DNA of 64,000 bases, taken from positions 1,640,001 to 1,704,000 of the forward strand of contig NZ_JAJONE010000001.1 of assembly GCF_024700075.1 (NCBI RefSeq). Direction: 5' to 3'. A program made the position numbers and the translations under genes. Below, one piece after another: positions 8,544-17,308 of the stretch. Positions within the stretch are counted from its first letter, which is position 1. Each line of letters begins with the position of its first letter. The notes under the pieces are model-generated. The model did no database searches. It was not told where the DNA came from and saw only the letters and a list, made by a program, of their open reading frames with translations. The DNA is from Hymenobacter sp. J193. GTDB taxonomy: Bacteria; Bacteroidota; Bacteroidia; Cytophagales; Hymenobacteraceae.

Positions 8544-10511
8544 ATGGATTGTGCGCGTAGCGGCCGGGCCGGTGGTCTGGTTGAAAAACCTTGGTTGAAA
8601 TTCCTGGCGCTAAGCCTGCTCTGGCCCGCTCAGCCGGCGCAGGCGCAGCAGGCACCCTCCGTCGATTCGGTGCGGGTGCTGCCGGCGGTGCGGGTGGAGG
8701 TGGAGCGGCCCCGCCGCTTTGCCGTAGGCACCCGCGTCCTGACCCTGGATTCAGCAGCACTGGTCCCCTACCGTACCGCCACCCTGGCCGATGCCTTGGC
8801 GGCCCGCACTCCACTGTATCTGAAGAATTACGGCCCCGGTCAGCTCAGCTCCATTACCATGCGGGGCACCTCGGCCCAGCATACGGCCGTGCTCTGGAAT
8901 GGCTTTAACGTGATGCTGCCCACGCTGGGCCAGAACGACTTTGCGCTGCTGCCGGTGAGCGGGGCTACGCAGGTGGAAGTGCAGCCCGGCCCGGCCAGCG
9001 CCCTCTACGGCTCCGGCGCCATTGGCGGCACCGTGCTGCTCTCGTCGCCGGTGCGGTGGGCGCAGGGGCTGCGGGGTGCGGCGCAGGCCGAGGCGGGCAG
9101 CTTTGGACTGCGGGCGGGCAGCGTGGAAGCCGGGTTCAGCAACACGCGCCTTGCTCTGCGCACCAGCGCTACGTACCGCACCGCTACCAACGATTTTTCG
9201 TACGACGAGCCCGGTGGAAGACGCCTACGCCAAACCAACGCCGCCTTCTGGCAGGGCAGCCTGGCTCAGGATATTGCCTGGCGCGTGGGCAAAGCCGGGC
9301 AAATACAGGCCGCCGCGTGGCTCACCAAGGCCGACCGCCACATCCAGCCGGCCATCGGCACCCAGAACAACAACGCCCGCCAGCTCGACCAGAGCAGCCG
9401 CCTGCTGCTGGGCTACGAGCATACCACTGCCCGCCACGAGTCGAGCGTGCGGGTGGCGTGGTTTGAGGATATTCTGAACTACCGCACCGACGCGTTCCAA
9501 AGCAACTCCCGGGTGCAAACCACCCAGGCCCAGGTTAGCCACACGGTACGCTTCAGTCAGGCCACCAGCTTGCGCGTGGGAGCAGAAGCCCAGCATTTTG
9601 CCGTGCGCATGACGGATTACGGCGCCTTTGTGAGTGAAAACCGCTTTGCCGGCTTTGCCCTGCTCCGCTACGACCCCACGGCCCGTTTGCGCCTGTCGGC
9701 CACGCTACGGCAGGCGGTGCTGCCGGGGCGCCGGCCTCCCCTCACGCCGGTGCTGGGCGCAGAGTGGCAGGCCCTGGCCTCTACTGAGCATGAATTACTG
9801 CTGAAAGCCAGCGCGGCCCGCGGCTACCGCGCCCCCACCCTCAACGAGCGGTACTATCAGCCCGGCGGCGACCCAAACCTCCAGCCCGAAACCAGCCAAG
9901 GCTACGAGGCTGGCCTCACGCATAACTGGCACAGCCCGGCGCACCCCGCGCTGAAGCTTCAGACGGAACTGACGGGCTATCAGCAGTGGGTGGATAACTG
10001 GGTGATGTGGTGGCCGAAGCCGGGCCAGAGCTTTGTGAGCCCGCGAAACCTGCGGCGGGTGCGTACCCAGGGGCTGGAAGCATCTTCGGGCCTGCGCTGG
10101 CACAGTAAAGTAAGCTCCATGCAGGTGCGGGCTGCCTATGCCTATACCAGGGCCTTTAAAACCCGCGACGCGGTAGAAAGCGCCGTGGTTACCCGGCGGC
10201 AACTGGTGTACGTGCCGCTTCATACCGCTGCCCTAACCCTGGATGGCACGCACAGCGCCTGGCAGGCCGGGAGCACGCTCACGTTTACAGGCTACCGCTA
10301 CACGGAAGATGCCGGCCCTAACTTTCTGCCTTCCTACCTGCTGCTGGATGCCTACGTGGGCTATACGTGGCGGCCGAAAGCCCCGGCTGGCGCGGCGCTT
10401 ACGCTGCTAGCCCAAGGCCGCAACCTCACCAATCAGTCCTACCAGAGCTACCTCTACCGGGCTCAGCCCCTGCGCTCCGCGCAACTGAGTTTGCGCGTGG
10501 CGTGGCGCTAG
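8544..10511 (+). CDS. btuB: BtuB-like TonB-dependent cobalamin receptor
   Basis: A 655-residue outer-membrane receptor. After a signal segment (LKFLALSLLWPAQPAQAQ, residues 18-35) come a plug domain at about 70-175 (LADALAARTPLYLKNYGPGQLSSI, RGTSAQHTAVLWNGFNV, GPASALYGSGAIGGTVLL) and a 22-strand barrel with the typical alternating aromatic strands. Late strands include NLTNQSYQSYLYRAQP, and the protein ends SLRVAWR. The riboswitch in its leader makes corrinoid uptake the natural role, energised by TonB. ATG 8544 gives a 17-residue N-terminal extension; a TTG at 8595 would start exactly at the signal peptide. The next gene, 45 bases on, encodes the likely surface partner. The btuCDF permease is not in this window. 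Confidence 0.85.
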   Translation: MDCARSGRAGGLVEKPWLKFLALSLLWPAQPAQAQQAPSVDSVRVLPAVRVEVERPRRFAVGTRVLTLDSAALVPYRTATLADALAARTPLYLKNYGPGQLSSITMRGTSAQHTAVLWNGFNVMLPTLGQNDFALLPVSGATQVEVQPGPASALYGSGAIGGTVLLSSPVRWAQGLRGAAQAEAGSFGLRAGSVEAGFSNTRLALRTSATYRTATNDFSYDEPGGRRLRQTNAAFWQGSLAQDIAWRVGKAGQIQAAAWLTKADRHIQPAIGTQNNNARQLDQSSRLLLGYEHTTARHESSVRVAWFEDILNYRTDAFQSNSRVQTTQAQVSHTVRFSQATSLRVGAEAQHFAVRMTDYGAFVSENRFAGFALLRYDPTARLRLSATLRQAVLPGRRPPLTPVLGAEWQALASTEHELLLKASAARGYRAPTLNERYYQPGGDPNLQPETSQGYEAGLTHNWHSPAHPALKLQTELTGYQQWVDNWVMWWPKPGQSFVSPRNLRRVRTQGLEASSGLRWHSKVSSMQVRAAYAYTRAFKTRDAVESAVVTRRQLVYVPLHTAALTLDGTHSAWQAGSTLTFTGYRYTEDAGPNFLPSYLLLDAYVGYTWRPKAPAGAALTLLAQGRNLTNQSYQSYLYRAQPLRSAQLSLRVAWR

Positions 10512-10556
10512 GGTTACTCTTTATCTGTCACTCATCTTTCATTCTTCTTTTTCACC

Positions 10557-11645
10557 ATGCATTTGCCCTCTCTCCTACAACGCGGCGCCTCTGCCCTGGC
10601 CTTCGGCAGCCTGCTGCTTTTCACGGCTTGCGACCCTGACAACGAACCCGACCCCGTATCCGAAGGTCGTTTTACCAATGTGTACGTGGTGAACGAAGGC
10701 GCCTACGGCACGCCCAACGGCAGCGTGAGTTTGTACGACAAAGTCAGTGGCGAAATAACCTCGCTCAACGTGTTCAAGGCCGCCAACGGCCGCGAGATGC
10801 TGGCCGATGTGGCGCAGTCGATGACAATTGCGGGCGACCGGGGCTACATCGTGGCCAACAACAACAGTAAGATTGTTGTCGTCTCCCTGCCCGATTTCAA
10901 GAGCGTGGACACCATTAAATCCACACTTTCCCAGCCCCGCTACCTCGTGGCCGCTTCCGCCGACAAAGCCTACGTGAGCGAGTGGATCCAGGTACCGTTC
11001 CCTTCGGCGGTAGCTGGCCGCGTAGCAGTGGTTGATCTGAAAACGAATAAGGTAACAAAAACCGTGGCCGTGGGCCGGCTCCCGGAAGAAATGTTGCTCG
11101 TGAACGGCCGCTTGTTCGTGGCCAACTCTGGCGATAATACGGTTACGGTCATCAATACCAGCACCGACGCCGTAGAAACCACCCTGACGGTAGGTGCCAA
11201 CCCCGCCAGTCTGGTGCAGGGCTCCGATGGCCACGTGTGGGTGCTGGGCAATGGCGATACTGACTACAACAATCCGGCTAACTCCACTAAGGGGAGCGTA
11301 AGTGATTTTGCGCCCTCGGCTCCTTACACCGTGCGCCGCCGCGACCTGAATATTACGCCAGGCTACGGCAGCCGCATCCGGCGCAACGCCAAGGGCACTG
11401 TGTTCTATCTGAAAACAGCCGAGGGTGTGTTCCGCATGTCTCCTACCGATGCCAGCTTGCCTACTACTCCATTCCTGAAGCGTAACTTCTACGGCCTTGA
11501 TGTAGACCCAGATAGTGACGTTATTTACACCGGTGTGGCGCTTTCCTACAACGGCCCGGGCCGTATGGTCACGTACCAGACGGGCGGCCTCCCGCTCGAC
11601 TCGGCTGAAGTAGGTATTCTACCTAACGGCTTCGCGTTTTATTAA
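10557..11645 (+). CDS. BtuG-like surface lipoprotein, beta-propeller (YncE/DUF5074 type)
   Basis: A 362-residue lipoprotein: lipobox LFTAC with C25, then seven-bladed-propeller-like repeats (VYVVNEGAYGTPNGSVSLYD, RGYIVANNNSKIVVVSL, KAYVSEW, LFVANSGDNTVTVINTSTDAV, HVWVLGNGD). Each blade has the pattern of YncE-type strands. In gut Bacteroides a surface lipoprotein propeller, BtuG, is encoded next to btuB and captures B12 with very high affinity before passing it to the receptor. The same order here, behind a cobalamin riboswitch, makes this gene the likely counterpart. That role is inferred from context and fold; sequence alone cannot show B12 binding. A strong hairpin follows the stop. Confidence 0.75.
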   Translation: MHLPSLLQRGASALAFGSLLLFTACDPDNEPDPVSEGRFTNVYVVNEGAYGTPNGSVSLYDKVSGEITSLNVFKAANGREMLADVAQSMTIAGDRGYIVANNNSKIVVVSLPDFKSVDTIKSTLSQPRYLVAASADKAYVSEWIQVPFPSAVAGRVAVVDLKTNKVTKTVAVGRLPEEMLLVNGRLFVANSGDNTVTVINTSTDAVETTLTVGANPASLVQGSDGHVWVLGNGDTDYNNPANSTKGSVSDFAPSAPYTVRRRDLNITPGYGSRIRRNAKGTVFYLKTAEGVFRMSPTDASLPTTPFLKRNFYGLDVDPDSDVIYTGVALSYNGPGRMVTYQTGGLPLDSAEVGILPNGFAFY

Positions 11646-11666
11646 CAGATCCTTTTTCTATAAACA

Positions 11667-11705
11667 CAGCAACGGCTGCCCGAAGAGTTCGGGCAGCCGT
11701 TGCTG
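11667..11705. terminator. Bidirectional terminator hairpin
   Basis: A perfect 18-bp inverted repeat (11667-11684 and 11688-11705) with a 3-base loop, between convergent genes. A T-rich stretch lies on the plus-strand 3' side (CTTTAAAAA), and the minus-strand side reads TGTTTATAG. Confidence 0.85.
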
Positions 11706-11726
11706 CTTTAAAAACGAACGGGGAGC

Positions 11727-11996
11727 TTAGTCGGCAATACCATCGTTGTTGCGGTCTTTGTTTTCGCCGGCCTGCTCGTACAGGTCGCGGCCCGTGGGCT
11801 GGCGGGCCGTGTCGGCCTGCATACCAGCCGCGGCCGAGTCGCTGTTGTTCGGGGAAAGCGCGGCCGGGTCGGTGTCCTTGTGGGCGTCGCGCTCCACGTT
11901 GGTTTCGCCGGCATCGTTCCCGGTGTTGCAGGCCGCCAGAGCAGCCGTGAGGGTGAAAGCAAAGAGGGCCGAGCGAAAAAAACGGGCAGTAGTCAT
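11727..11996 (-). CDS. Small hypothetical lipoprotein
   Basis: Read from ATG 11996, this is an 89-residue lipoprotein: hydrophobic residues FFRSALFAFTLTA, lipobox ALAAC, then a low-complexity acidic linker rich in Asn, Asp, Thr and Ala, and the ending ENKDRNNDGIAD. The DxNxDGxxD-like tail resembles a calcium-binding (thrombospondin type 3-like) turn. The frame stays open to 12110, but that extension is basic and proline-rich and would bury the lipoprotein signal, so I reject it. No function can be given; outer-membrane anchoring is inferred. Confidence 0.65.
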   Translation of the reverse strand: MTTARFFRSALFAFTLTAALAACNTGNDAGETNVERDAHKDTDPAALSPNNSDSAAAGMQADTARQPTGRDLYEQAGENKDRNNDGIAD

Positions 11997-12157
11997 GGCA
12001 GGTAGCAAGGCTTGGAGTGGAAAAAGGAAGAGAGCAGCAGGCTGCTGTCCAATCCTACGGGCGGCAGGCCGCGAGGTTGGTTTCGGGGGCCGGATTTGAG
12101 CCCGCTCCACCCTAACCTTCTCCGGCCGGGCACGTAACAGAGCGCAGTCGAATCCGG

Positions 12158-12165
12158 TATATTTG
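12158..12165 (+). promoter_or_regulatory. TAnnTTTG promoter element for the 12171 gene
   Basis: TATATTTG ends 5 bases before the ATG at 12171, so the transcript is probably leaderless. Same arrangement as at 5550. Confidence 0.5.
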
Positions 12166-12170
12166 CTGGC

Positions 12171-12509
12171 ATGGCTGTTCGTCGTTCCGCTTCTCTTCGC
12201 TCCTCTCCGCTTCTTCGCCGTACGGGCACCGTGGCCGGCATCAGCCTGCTGCTGGCTCTGTTACTTATCAGCTATCTGTACGGATTTTCCAACGAGTTCT
12301 TTGCCAGATTATTCGGCGCTTTTTTCGTACTTTTCTGCCTACTAGCCGTCACCTTTCTTGGTGTGGTGCCCTTTGTGAGTTGGGCTGCTACGCACTGGTT
12401 TGGCCCCGGCTGGGAGGACTCCGCTCTGAACACCACCCCACCCCGGAAAAAGGCCTCTCCTGCTGCTTCCGGGAAACCATTGCGACAACGCGTGCGGTCC
12501 AATCCTTAA
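12171..12509 (+). CDS. Small membrane protein, unknown
   Basis: A 112-residue protein with a basic N-terminus (MAVRRSASLRSSPLLRR), two apolar helices (about 21-38 and 46-72, LFGAFFVLFCLLAVTFLGVVPFV), and a charged tail rich in Pro, Lys and Arg. It is placed 21 bases before the AraC-type regulator and may be co-transcribed. The promoter element directly in front of the ATG supports this start. I do not recognise a family. Confidence 0.6.
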   Translation: MAVRRSASLRSSPLLRRTGTVAGISLLLALLLISYLYGFSNEFFARLFGAFFVLFCLLAVTFLGVVPFVSWAATHWFGPGWEDSALNTTPPRKKASPAASGKPLRQRVRSNP

Positions 12510-12530
12510 CCTCTCATTTCAGTAACCATC

Positions 12531-13103
12531 GTGAAAACAACCCGCTTGCACATCAAGAATATGGTTTGCCCACGTTGCGTGTCGGCAGTTCGCAATCTGC
12601 TCGAACAGGCTGGCTACCGGCCGGCGCAGGTAACGCTGGGTGAAGCCGTGCTGGCCAAAGACACCCCTGCTGACCCCAAAGACGTGGCTCCCCTGCTGCG
12701 CGAAGCCGGCTTCGACGTGCTGATGGACCGGGCCGAGCAGCTTACCGAACAAATCAAAGGCGCCCTGAGCGACTACCTGGAGCATCTGCGCACGGCACGT
12801 ATGCCGCTCACCACCTCCGCCTTCCTCTCCGACCGTTTTGCGGCCACTTACTCGCACCTGAGCAAAGTATTTTCGCGTACGGCCAACCTCACCATCGAGA
12901 AGTACCTGATTCGCATGAAAATTGAGCGCGTGAAAGAGCTGCTCAGCTACGGCGAAATGACCCTGGGCGAAATTGCCGACCTGATGCGCTACAGTAGTGG
13001 CCAGCACCTAAGCAACCAGTTCCGCCAAGTGACCGGCCGCTCCGTAAGCGAGTTTCGCCGCGACCTGATGCCCCGTCGTATAGCCATGGATCAGCTGGCA
13101 TAA
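12531..13103 (+). CDS. AraC-type regulator with N-terminal HMA-like CxxC domain
   Basis: 190 residues starting with GTG. Residues 1-70 look like a heavy-metal-associated (copper-chaperone-like) ferredoxin fold: HIKNMVCPRCVSAVRNLLEQ with C13 and C16, then a second half ending APLLREAGFDVL. Residues 85-185 are an AraC double helix-turn-helix (TIEKYLIRMKIERVKELLSYGEMTLGEIADLMRYSSGQHLSNQFRQVTGRSVSEFRR). The protein lacks the usual sugar-binding cupin, so the CxxC domain is presumably the sensor; a metal or redox signal is inferred. No metal-transport gene adjoins it. A 15-bp terminator hairpin follows. Confidence 0.8.
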   Translation: MKTTRLHIKNMVCPRCVSAVRNLLEQAGYRPAQVTLGEAVLAKDTPADPKDVAPLLREAGFDVLMDRAEQLTEQIKGALSDYLEHLRTARMPLTTSAFLSDRFAATYSHLSKVFSRTANLTIEKYLIRMKIERVKELLSYGEMTLGEIADLMRYSSGQHLSNQFRQVTGRSVSEFRRDLMPRRIAMDQLA

Positions 13104-13122
13104 TTTCTACGCATTCCCACGA

Positions 13123-13169
13123 GGGCCGGAAAAGCAGTGCGAAACTCCCGCTGCTTTTCCGGCCCTTTT
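13123..13169 (+). terminator. Rho-independent terminator
   Basis: Perfect 15-bp stem (13123-13137 and 13151-13165) with a 13-base loop, then TTTTG. Ends the AraC-type regulator transcript. Confidence 0.85.
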
Positions 13170-13291
13170 GTGTGTACTCCTCAGTTGGCCTGGTCAAAGC
13201 GCTGTGGCGCCACGGAGAGAAAGTGACCAAGCGCACTTTGTCCAGGCGGAACCGGGAAACAGTTGGGGCGGTTAGAGGCGCGGCGCAGCCG

Positions 13292-13299
13292 TATCTTTG
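13292..13299 (+). promoter_or_regulatory. TAnnTTTG promoter element for the radical SAM gene
   Basis: TATCTTTG, 21 bases upstream of GTG 13321. It overlaps the earliest in-frame TTG (13297), which argues that translation starts at 13321. Confidence 0.55.
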
Positions 13300-13320
13300 C
13301 AGCTCGCCGATCTGCTGCCC

Positions 13321-15617
13321 GTGTCTGTTCCTTCGCCCCGCATCCTGCTCATTACCCCGCCGCTCACGCAGCTGAACACGCCCTATCCGGCCACGGCCTA
13401 CCTGAAGGGCTTTCTGGGCGGGCGCGGCTACCACCTAGCGCAGGCCGACCTGGGATTGGAGTTGGTGTTGAAGATTTTCTCGCCGGAAGGCTTGGGGCGG
13501 GTATTCGATGCCATTGAAGCCGGCGGATTCCAGCTCAGCGACAACGCCCGGCGCATGATGCGACTTCGGCGCAGCTACCAAAGCACCATTGGCCCGGTGA
13601 TGCGGTTTTTGCAGAACAAGGACAATACCCTGGCCCCGCGCATCTGCCACTCGCGCTTTCTGCCCGAGGCCGGCCGCTTCGATAACGTGGCTGATCTGGA
13701 AACGGCCTTTGGCACGATGGGCCTCACGGATCAGGCCCGCCACCTGGCTACGCTCTACCTCGAAGATCTGGCCGACTTGCTCAAGGAAACCGTAGGGCCG
13801 CAGTTCGGCTTTTCGCGCTACGCTGAGAAGCTAGGTTTATCGGCTACCACGTTTGACGAGCTCCACGCCGCCCTGCAGGCCCCCCCAACCTGCTCGATGA
13901 AATGCTGCTGGAGCTGCTGGACGGGCTGCTGGCCCGCACCCAGCCCGATGTAGTGGGGTTTACGGTGCCCTTCCCCGGCAACCTCTACGGGGCCCTCCGA
14001 CTGGCCGGCCGCATCAAAGAAATCAGCCCGAGTACCTACACCTGCATGGGCGGCGGCTACCCCAACACCGAGCTGCGCACCATCCGGGAGCCGCGCTTCT
14101 TCGATTACATCAATTTCCTGACGCTGGATGATGGTGAAGGCCCCTGGCTACGGCTGCTGGAGCATTTGGGTGATGAAAAAGAACGTCATGCTGAGCGCAG
14201 TCGAAGTATCTCTACTGCTTCGTTGAATGATGCAGGCGAAGCGGTAGAGATGCTTCGACAAGCTCAGCATGACGTTCTACTTGAACATTACCTGCTTCAG
14301 CGCACCTTCCTGCGCAACGCAGCCGGGGAGGTAGAGTACATCAACCAGCCCTTTGCCGATGTACCGCACGCGGAAGTAGGCACCCCCGATTACTCGGATT
14401 TACCTCTGACGGAGTATCTGTCGGTGATTGAGGTGCTGAATCCTATGCACCGGCTCTGGAGCGACGGGCGCTGGAACAAGCTCACCGTGGCCCACGGCTG
14501 CTACTGGAAGCGGTGCTCCTTCTGCGACGTCACGCTCGACTACATTGCCCGCTACGAAACCGCGCCCAGCACCCTGCTGGTCGACCGCATCGAGCAGATT
14601 GTGCGCCAAACCGGGCAAACGGGTTTTCACTTCGTGGATGAGGCTGCTCCGCCCCTGGCCCTGCGCGACTTGGCCATCGAGCTGCTGCGGCGGCAGGTGC
14701 GGATTACTTGGTGGGGCAACATCCGCTTCGAGAAAACCTTCACCCCTGATTTGTGCCGACTGCTGGCCGCTTCGGGCTGCATTGCCGTGAGTGGAGGGCT
14801 GGAAGTGGCTTCTGATAGATTGCTGGCTTTGATGGAAAAAGGCGTGACCATTGCGCAGGTAGCCCGCGTGACGGATGGCTTCACCCAGGCCGGTATTATG
14901 GTACACGCCTACCTGATGTACGGCTTCCCCACCGAAACCGCCCAGGAAACGGTAGACTCGCTGGAAGTGGTGCGGCAGCTGTTTGCCGCGGGTATTGTAC
15001 AGAGCGGCTACTGGCACCGCTTCGCCATGACGGCGCACTCGCCCGTGGGCCGCAACCCGGCCAAGTACCAGGTGCAGCAGATTGGCCCCGAGCCCGGCCC
15101 CTTCGCCTGGAACGACCTTTGGCACGACGACCCCACCGGCGCCGACCATGAGTTGTTTGGTCCGGGCCTGGCCAAGGCGCTTTACAACTACCTGCACGGC
15201 GTGGCCCTGCACGAGCCGCTGGGTTTCTGGTTTGATTTCAAAGTCCCCAAAACCACGGTACCGCGCCAGCTGGTAGCCCAGGCCCTGCAGGAACATGCCA
15301 AACCCGACGCCGCCCGCCCCAACAACCGCCTGTTCTGGCTGGGTAATGCCCCCGAACTGCGCCAGGAACCCGGGCCGAAAGCTGCCCGCGCCATCCTCAC
15401 CTTCTACGAGCAGGCCGAGGATTTTGAAATAGCCGTACCCGCTGCCGTTGGCTCCTGGCTGCACCAGCTACTCACCCGTCTCACCTCCGACTACGATACC
15501 AAAGTTTTACTGAAAGACGCAGCTAGCTCCTACCCTTCCGGTGCCCAGCCCTGGGAGCAGTTTCTGCAGAGCGCAGCCTGGCGGCAGCTGCGGGAAAAAG
15601 GCCTGCTGGTGTTGTAG
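13321..15617 (+). pseudogene. B12-binding-domain-like radical SAM protein, frameshifted at a C7 run
   Basis: Two adjoining frames make one protein of about 765 residues. The N-terminal part (from GTG 13321, SVPSPRILLITPPLTQLNTPYPATAYLKGFL) resembles the entry to a cobalamin-binding-type Rossmann domain; the second frame continues at LLELLDGLLARTQPDVVGFTVPFPGNL. The radical SAM core follows: AHGCYWKRCSFCDV carries the cluster cysteines (spacing Cx4Cx2C), then VDEAAPPLALRDLAIELL, SGGLEVASDRLL and HAYLMYGFPTET. The break is at the run of seven C (13880-13886): one more C restores the frame. A palindromic repeat at 14181-14277 adds about 32 residues in frame between LEHLGDEK and EHYLLQ. The reaction is unknown. 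The gene is either truly broken or, more likely, miscalled in the homopolymer. Confidence 0.75.
14181..14277. repeat. Palindromic repeat A, copy inside a coding sequence
   Basis: A 97-base element with perfect 16-base ends (14181-14196 against 14262-14277) and inner paired blocks around CGAAGTATCTCTAC and GTAGAGATGCTTCG. It is the same family as 27096-27193 and the half copy at 32429-32462. It is read through in frame by the radical SAM gene. Confidence 0.85.
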
Positions 15618-15626
15618 CCGGTGGCG

Positions 15627-16700
15627 CTAGTTTAGCTGCCGGAGCCACTGCTCCAATCCTTCCCACAAACCGGGTGTGGGCTGCGGCCACTGCCAACGCC
15701 CATCGGCGGCCGGGCGACCAGGCAGGTAAAAGCTAGGTCGGGCCAAATCATACACACGCACCTGCACGCCCCGCCGCTGACCTAGGGCCTGCCGCAGCCG
15801 GCGGCTGCTTTCGCGCACGCTCAGGGTAGTATCGCGCCCCGCGTAGAAGCCAAAAACTGGAATCCGGGCCCGCCCCAGTGCCCGAAACGGCTGGCTGCCG
15901 GCTTCATCCATGACTTCCACGCTTTCGAGCACCACGAAGTTGGCCGAAGCCCGGCGGGCAGCCATTGCCACCTCCGATGCCGTCGGCCCGCGTCCCCAAA
16001 CCCCTAGTCGGGTGGTATCAGCTTCAGGCCGGCGCCGCAGCCACTGTAGCGCCGCCCCGGTAGCATGGGCTACTACCGAGTCGGTAGGTGCGGCCGGGGG
16101 AGGCAGCAGCAGCGTAGCTATGCCCGCCTGGCCCAGGCGCAGCACCTGGTCGAGGTGGGCGGGCGCAGCCGAAGCCCAGGCAACGATTACTGGGTGGCGA
16201 GTCAGGGTATCATCCGGCACGTAGAAAGTAGCGGGCTGAGGCTTACTGAGGCCCGGCAGGCGCACCGAATATTCCCGCCACGGGCGTGGCGCTGCGTCGC
16301 CGCGGCGCACCAGCACAAACTCGCCGCGCAGACTATCCAGCTGAAGGGTGCCGCGCAGGAAGTCTCCCTCCCGCAGGGCACTGATGGTGAGGTGGCCCGG
16401 GAAGCCACCCGCTTGCTCCAGCTGAAGCTGAGGGGCCCGGTAACGCACCGTCCCCAGGGGAACCATGGTGGTCTTTTCGCCCAGGAGCGTCAGTTCAGCC
16501 TGCAGCTGCCCGGAAGCCATTTTGCGTAACTCCAGGCCTATGCGTGCACCTGTACCGGGCATATTCACGGCCCCTTCGTAGTGGCCCAAAGGCGGCGGTA
16601 TGGTATCGGTAGCGGGTTGGTCGGGTGCGGAACAGGCGGCCAGCAATGTCAGGCTGCCAATGACCATCCATCTACGGCCAGCAAGCCACAGACCACGCAT
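15627..16700 (-). CDS. Lipoprotein with alpha/beta-hydrolase-like C-terminal domain
   Basis: 357 residues from ATG 16700: MRGLWLAGRR, hydrophobic WMVIGSLTLLAAC (lipobox LLAAC), then a beta-rich region (about 35-140) of the kind that precedes some secreted hydrolases (GHYEGAVNMPGTGARIGLELRKM). The C-terminal half resembles a dienelactone-hydrolase/acyl-peptidase fold: HPVIVAWASAAPAHLDQVLRLGQAGIATLLLPPP, LGVWGRGPTASEVAMAARR at the nucleophile-elbow position and PVFGFYAGRDTTL at the acid position. The elbow reads GRGPTAS, not the usual GxSxG, so activity is uncertain. ATG 16667 is an alternative start. The frame extends upstream to 16883 across the end of the GNAT gene, but that extension has no signal and is rejected. 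Its stop faces the radical SAM gene's stop 9 bases away. Confidence 0.6.
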   Translation of the reverse strand: MRGLWLAGRRWMVIGSLTLLAACSAPDQPATDTIPPPLGHYEGAVNMPGTGARIGLELRKMASGQLQAELTLLGEKTTMVPLGTVRYRAPQLQLEQAGGFPGHLTISALREGDFLRGTLQLDSLRGEFVLVRRGDAAPRPWREYSVRLPGLSKPQPATFYVPDDTLTRHPVIVAWASAAPAHLDQVLRLGQAGIATLLLPPPAAPTDSVVAHATGAALQWLRRRPEADTTRLGVWGRGPTASEVAMAARRASANFVVLESVEVMDEAGSQPFRALGRARIPVFGFYAGRDTTLSVRESSRRLRQALGQRRGVQVRVYDLARPSFYLPGRPAADGRWQWPQPTPGLWEGLEQWLRQLN

Positions 16701-16759
16701 ACAAACAAAGAATACAGAAGCCACCGGCGGCAAAAGTACGAGGGCGCGGCCGTACCCGT

Positions 16760-17296
16760 TCACAGGCCCTTGCGCAAAATCAGGTCCTGCTGGATATCGG
16801 TGCCTAGCGCAAAGGTGTGCTGCCCGATGGTTTTGAAGCCGAAGCGGCCGTAGAAAGCCAGGGCCCGCGTGTTTTTTTCCCACACTCCCAGCACCACGGC
16901 CCGACAGCTCTGCAGGCGGGCTTCCTCAATAGCCCGGCGCATCAGCGAAGCACCCAGGCCGGTGCCAATCCAGTCTTCGCGCACATAAAGCCGCTCGATT
17001 TCCAGCTGCTGCACACCCATTTTTTCGGGAGGCAGCCCCAGATCGGAGCCGATGTGCAGTTTGGCATAGCCTACGAGTTCCTGCTCAAAGTATGCCAGCA
17101 GGAACGTTATTTCGGGCTGCTGTAGCTCGGCAAGCTGAATATCGGGGCTGAAGCTGGCAGCCAGATAGGTGGCCATATCTTCGGGTTGGTTGTCGGCCGC
17201 AAAGGTGTCGTGGAAGGTCTGGCGGCCCAGATCAGCCAGCTGTGCTGCTACGGCGGCGGTACGTTTGGCCACCTGAATGCGGAGGGGAGAAGACAT
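16760..17296 (-). CDS. GNAT-family N-acetyltransferase
   Basis: A 178-residue single-domain acetyltransferase. Signature pieces: FHDTFAADNQPEDM near 28-41 (typical of the spermidine/ribosomal-type subgroup), LEIERLYVREDWIGTGLGASLMRRA, which holds the acetyl-CoA pyrophosphate loop (R-x-x-G-x-G-like, EDWIGTGLG), and VLGVWEKNTRALAFYGRFGFKTIGQHTFALG. It transfers acetyl from acetyl-CoA to an amine; the acceptor is not predictable. Start ATG 17296. It lies between the lipoprotein and a small membrane-protein gene on the same strand, with gaps of 59 and 12 bases, so the three may form one operon. Confidence 0.9.
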   Translation of the reverse strand: MSSPLRIQVAKRTAAVAAQLADLGRQTFHDTFAADNQPEDMATYLAASFSPDIQLAELQQPEITFLLAYFEQELVGYAKLHIGSDLGLPPEKMGVQQLEIERLYVREDWIGTGLGASLMRRAIEEARLQSCRAVVLGVWEKNTRALAFYGRFGFKTIGQHTFALGTDIQQDLILRKGL

Positions 17297-17308
17297 GGGG
17301 AACGAGCG

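Noticed and set aside
16701..16883. N-terminal extension of the lipoprotein hydrolase
   Set aside because: It overlaps the GNAT gene and would bury a clear lipoprotein signal.
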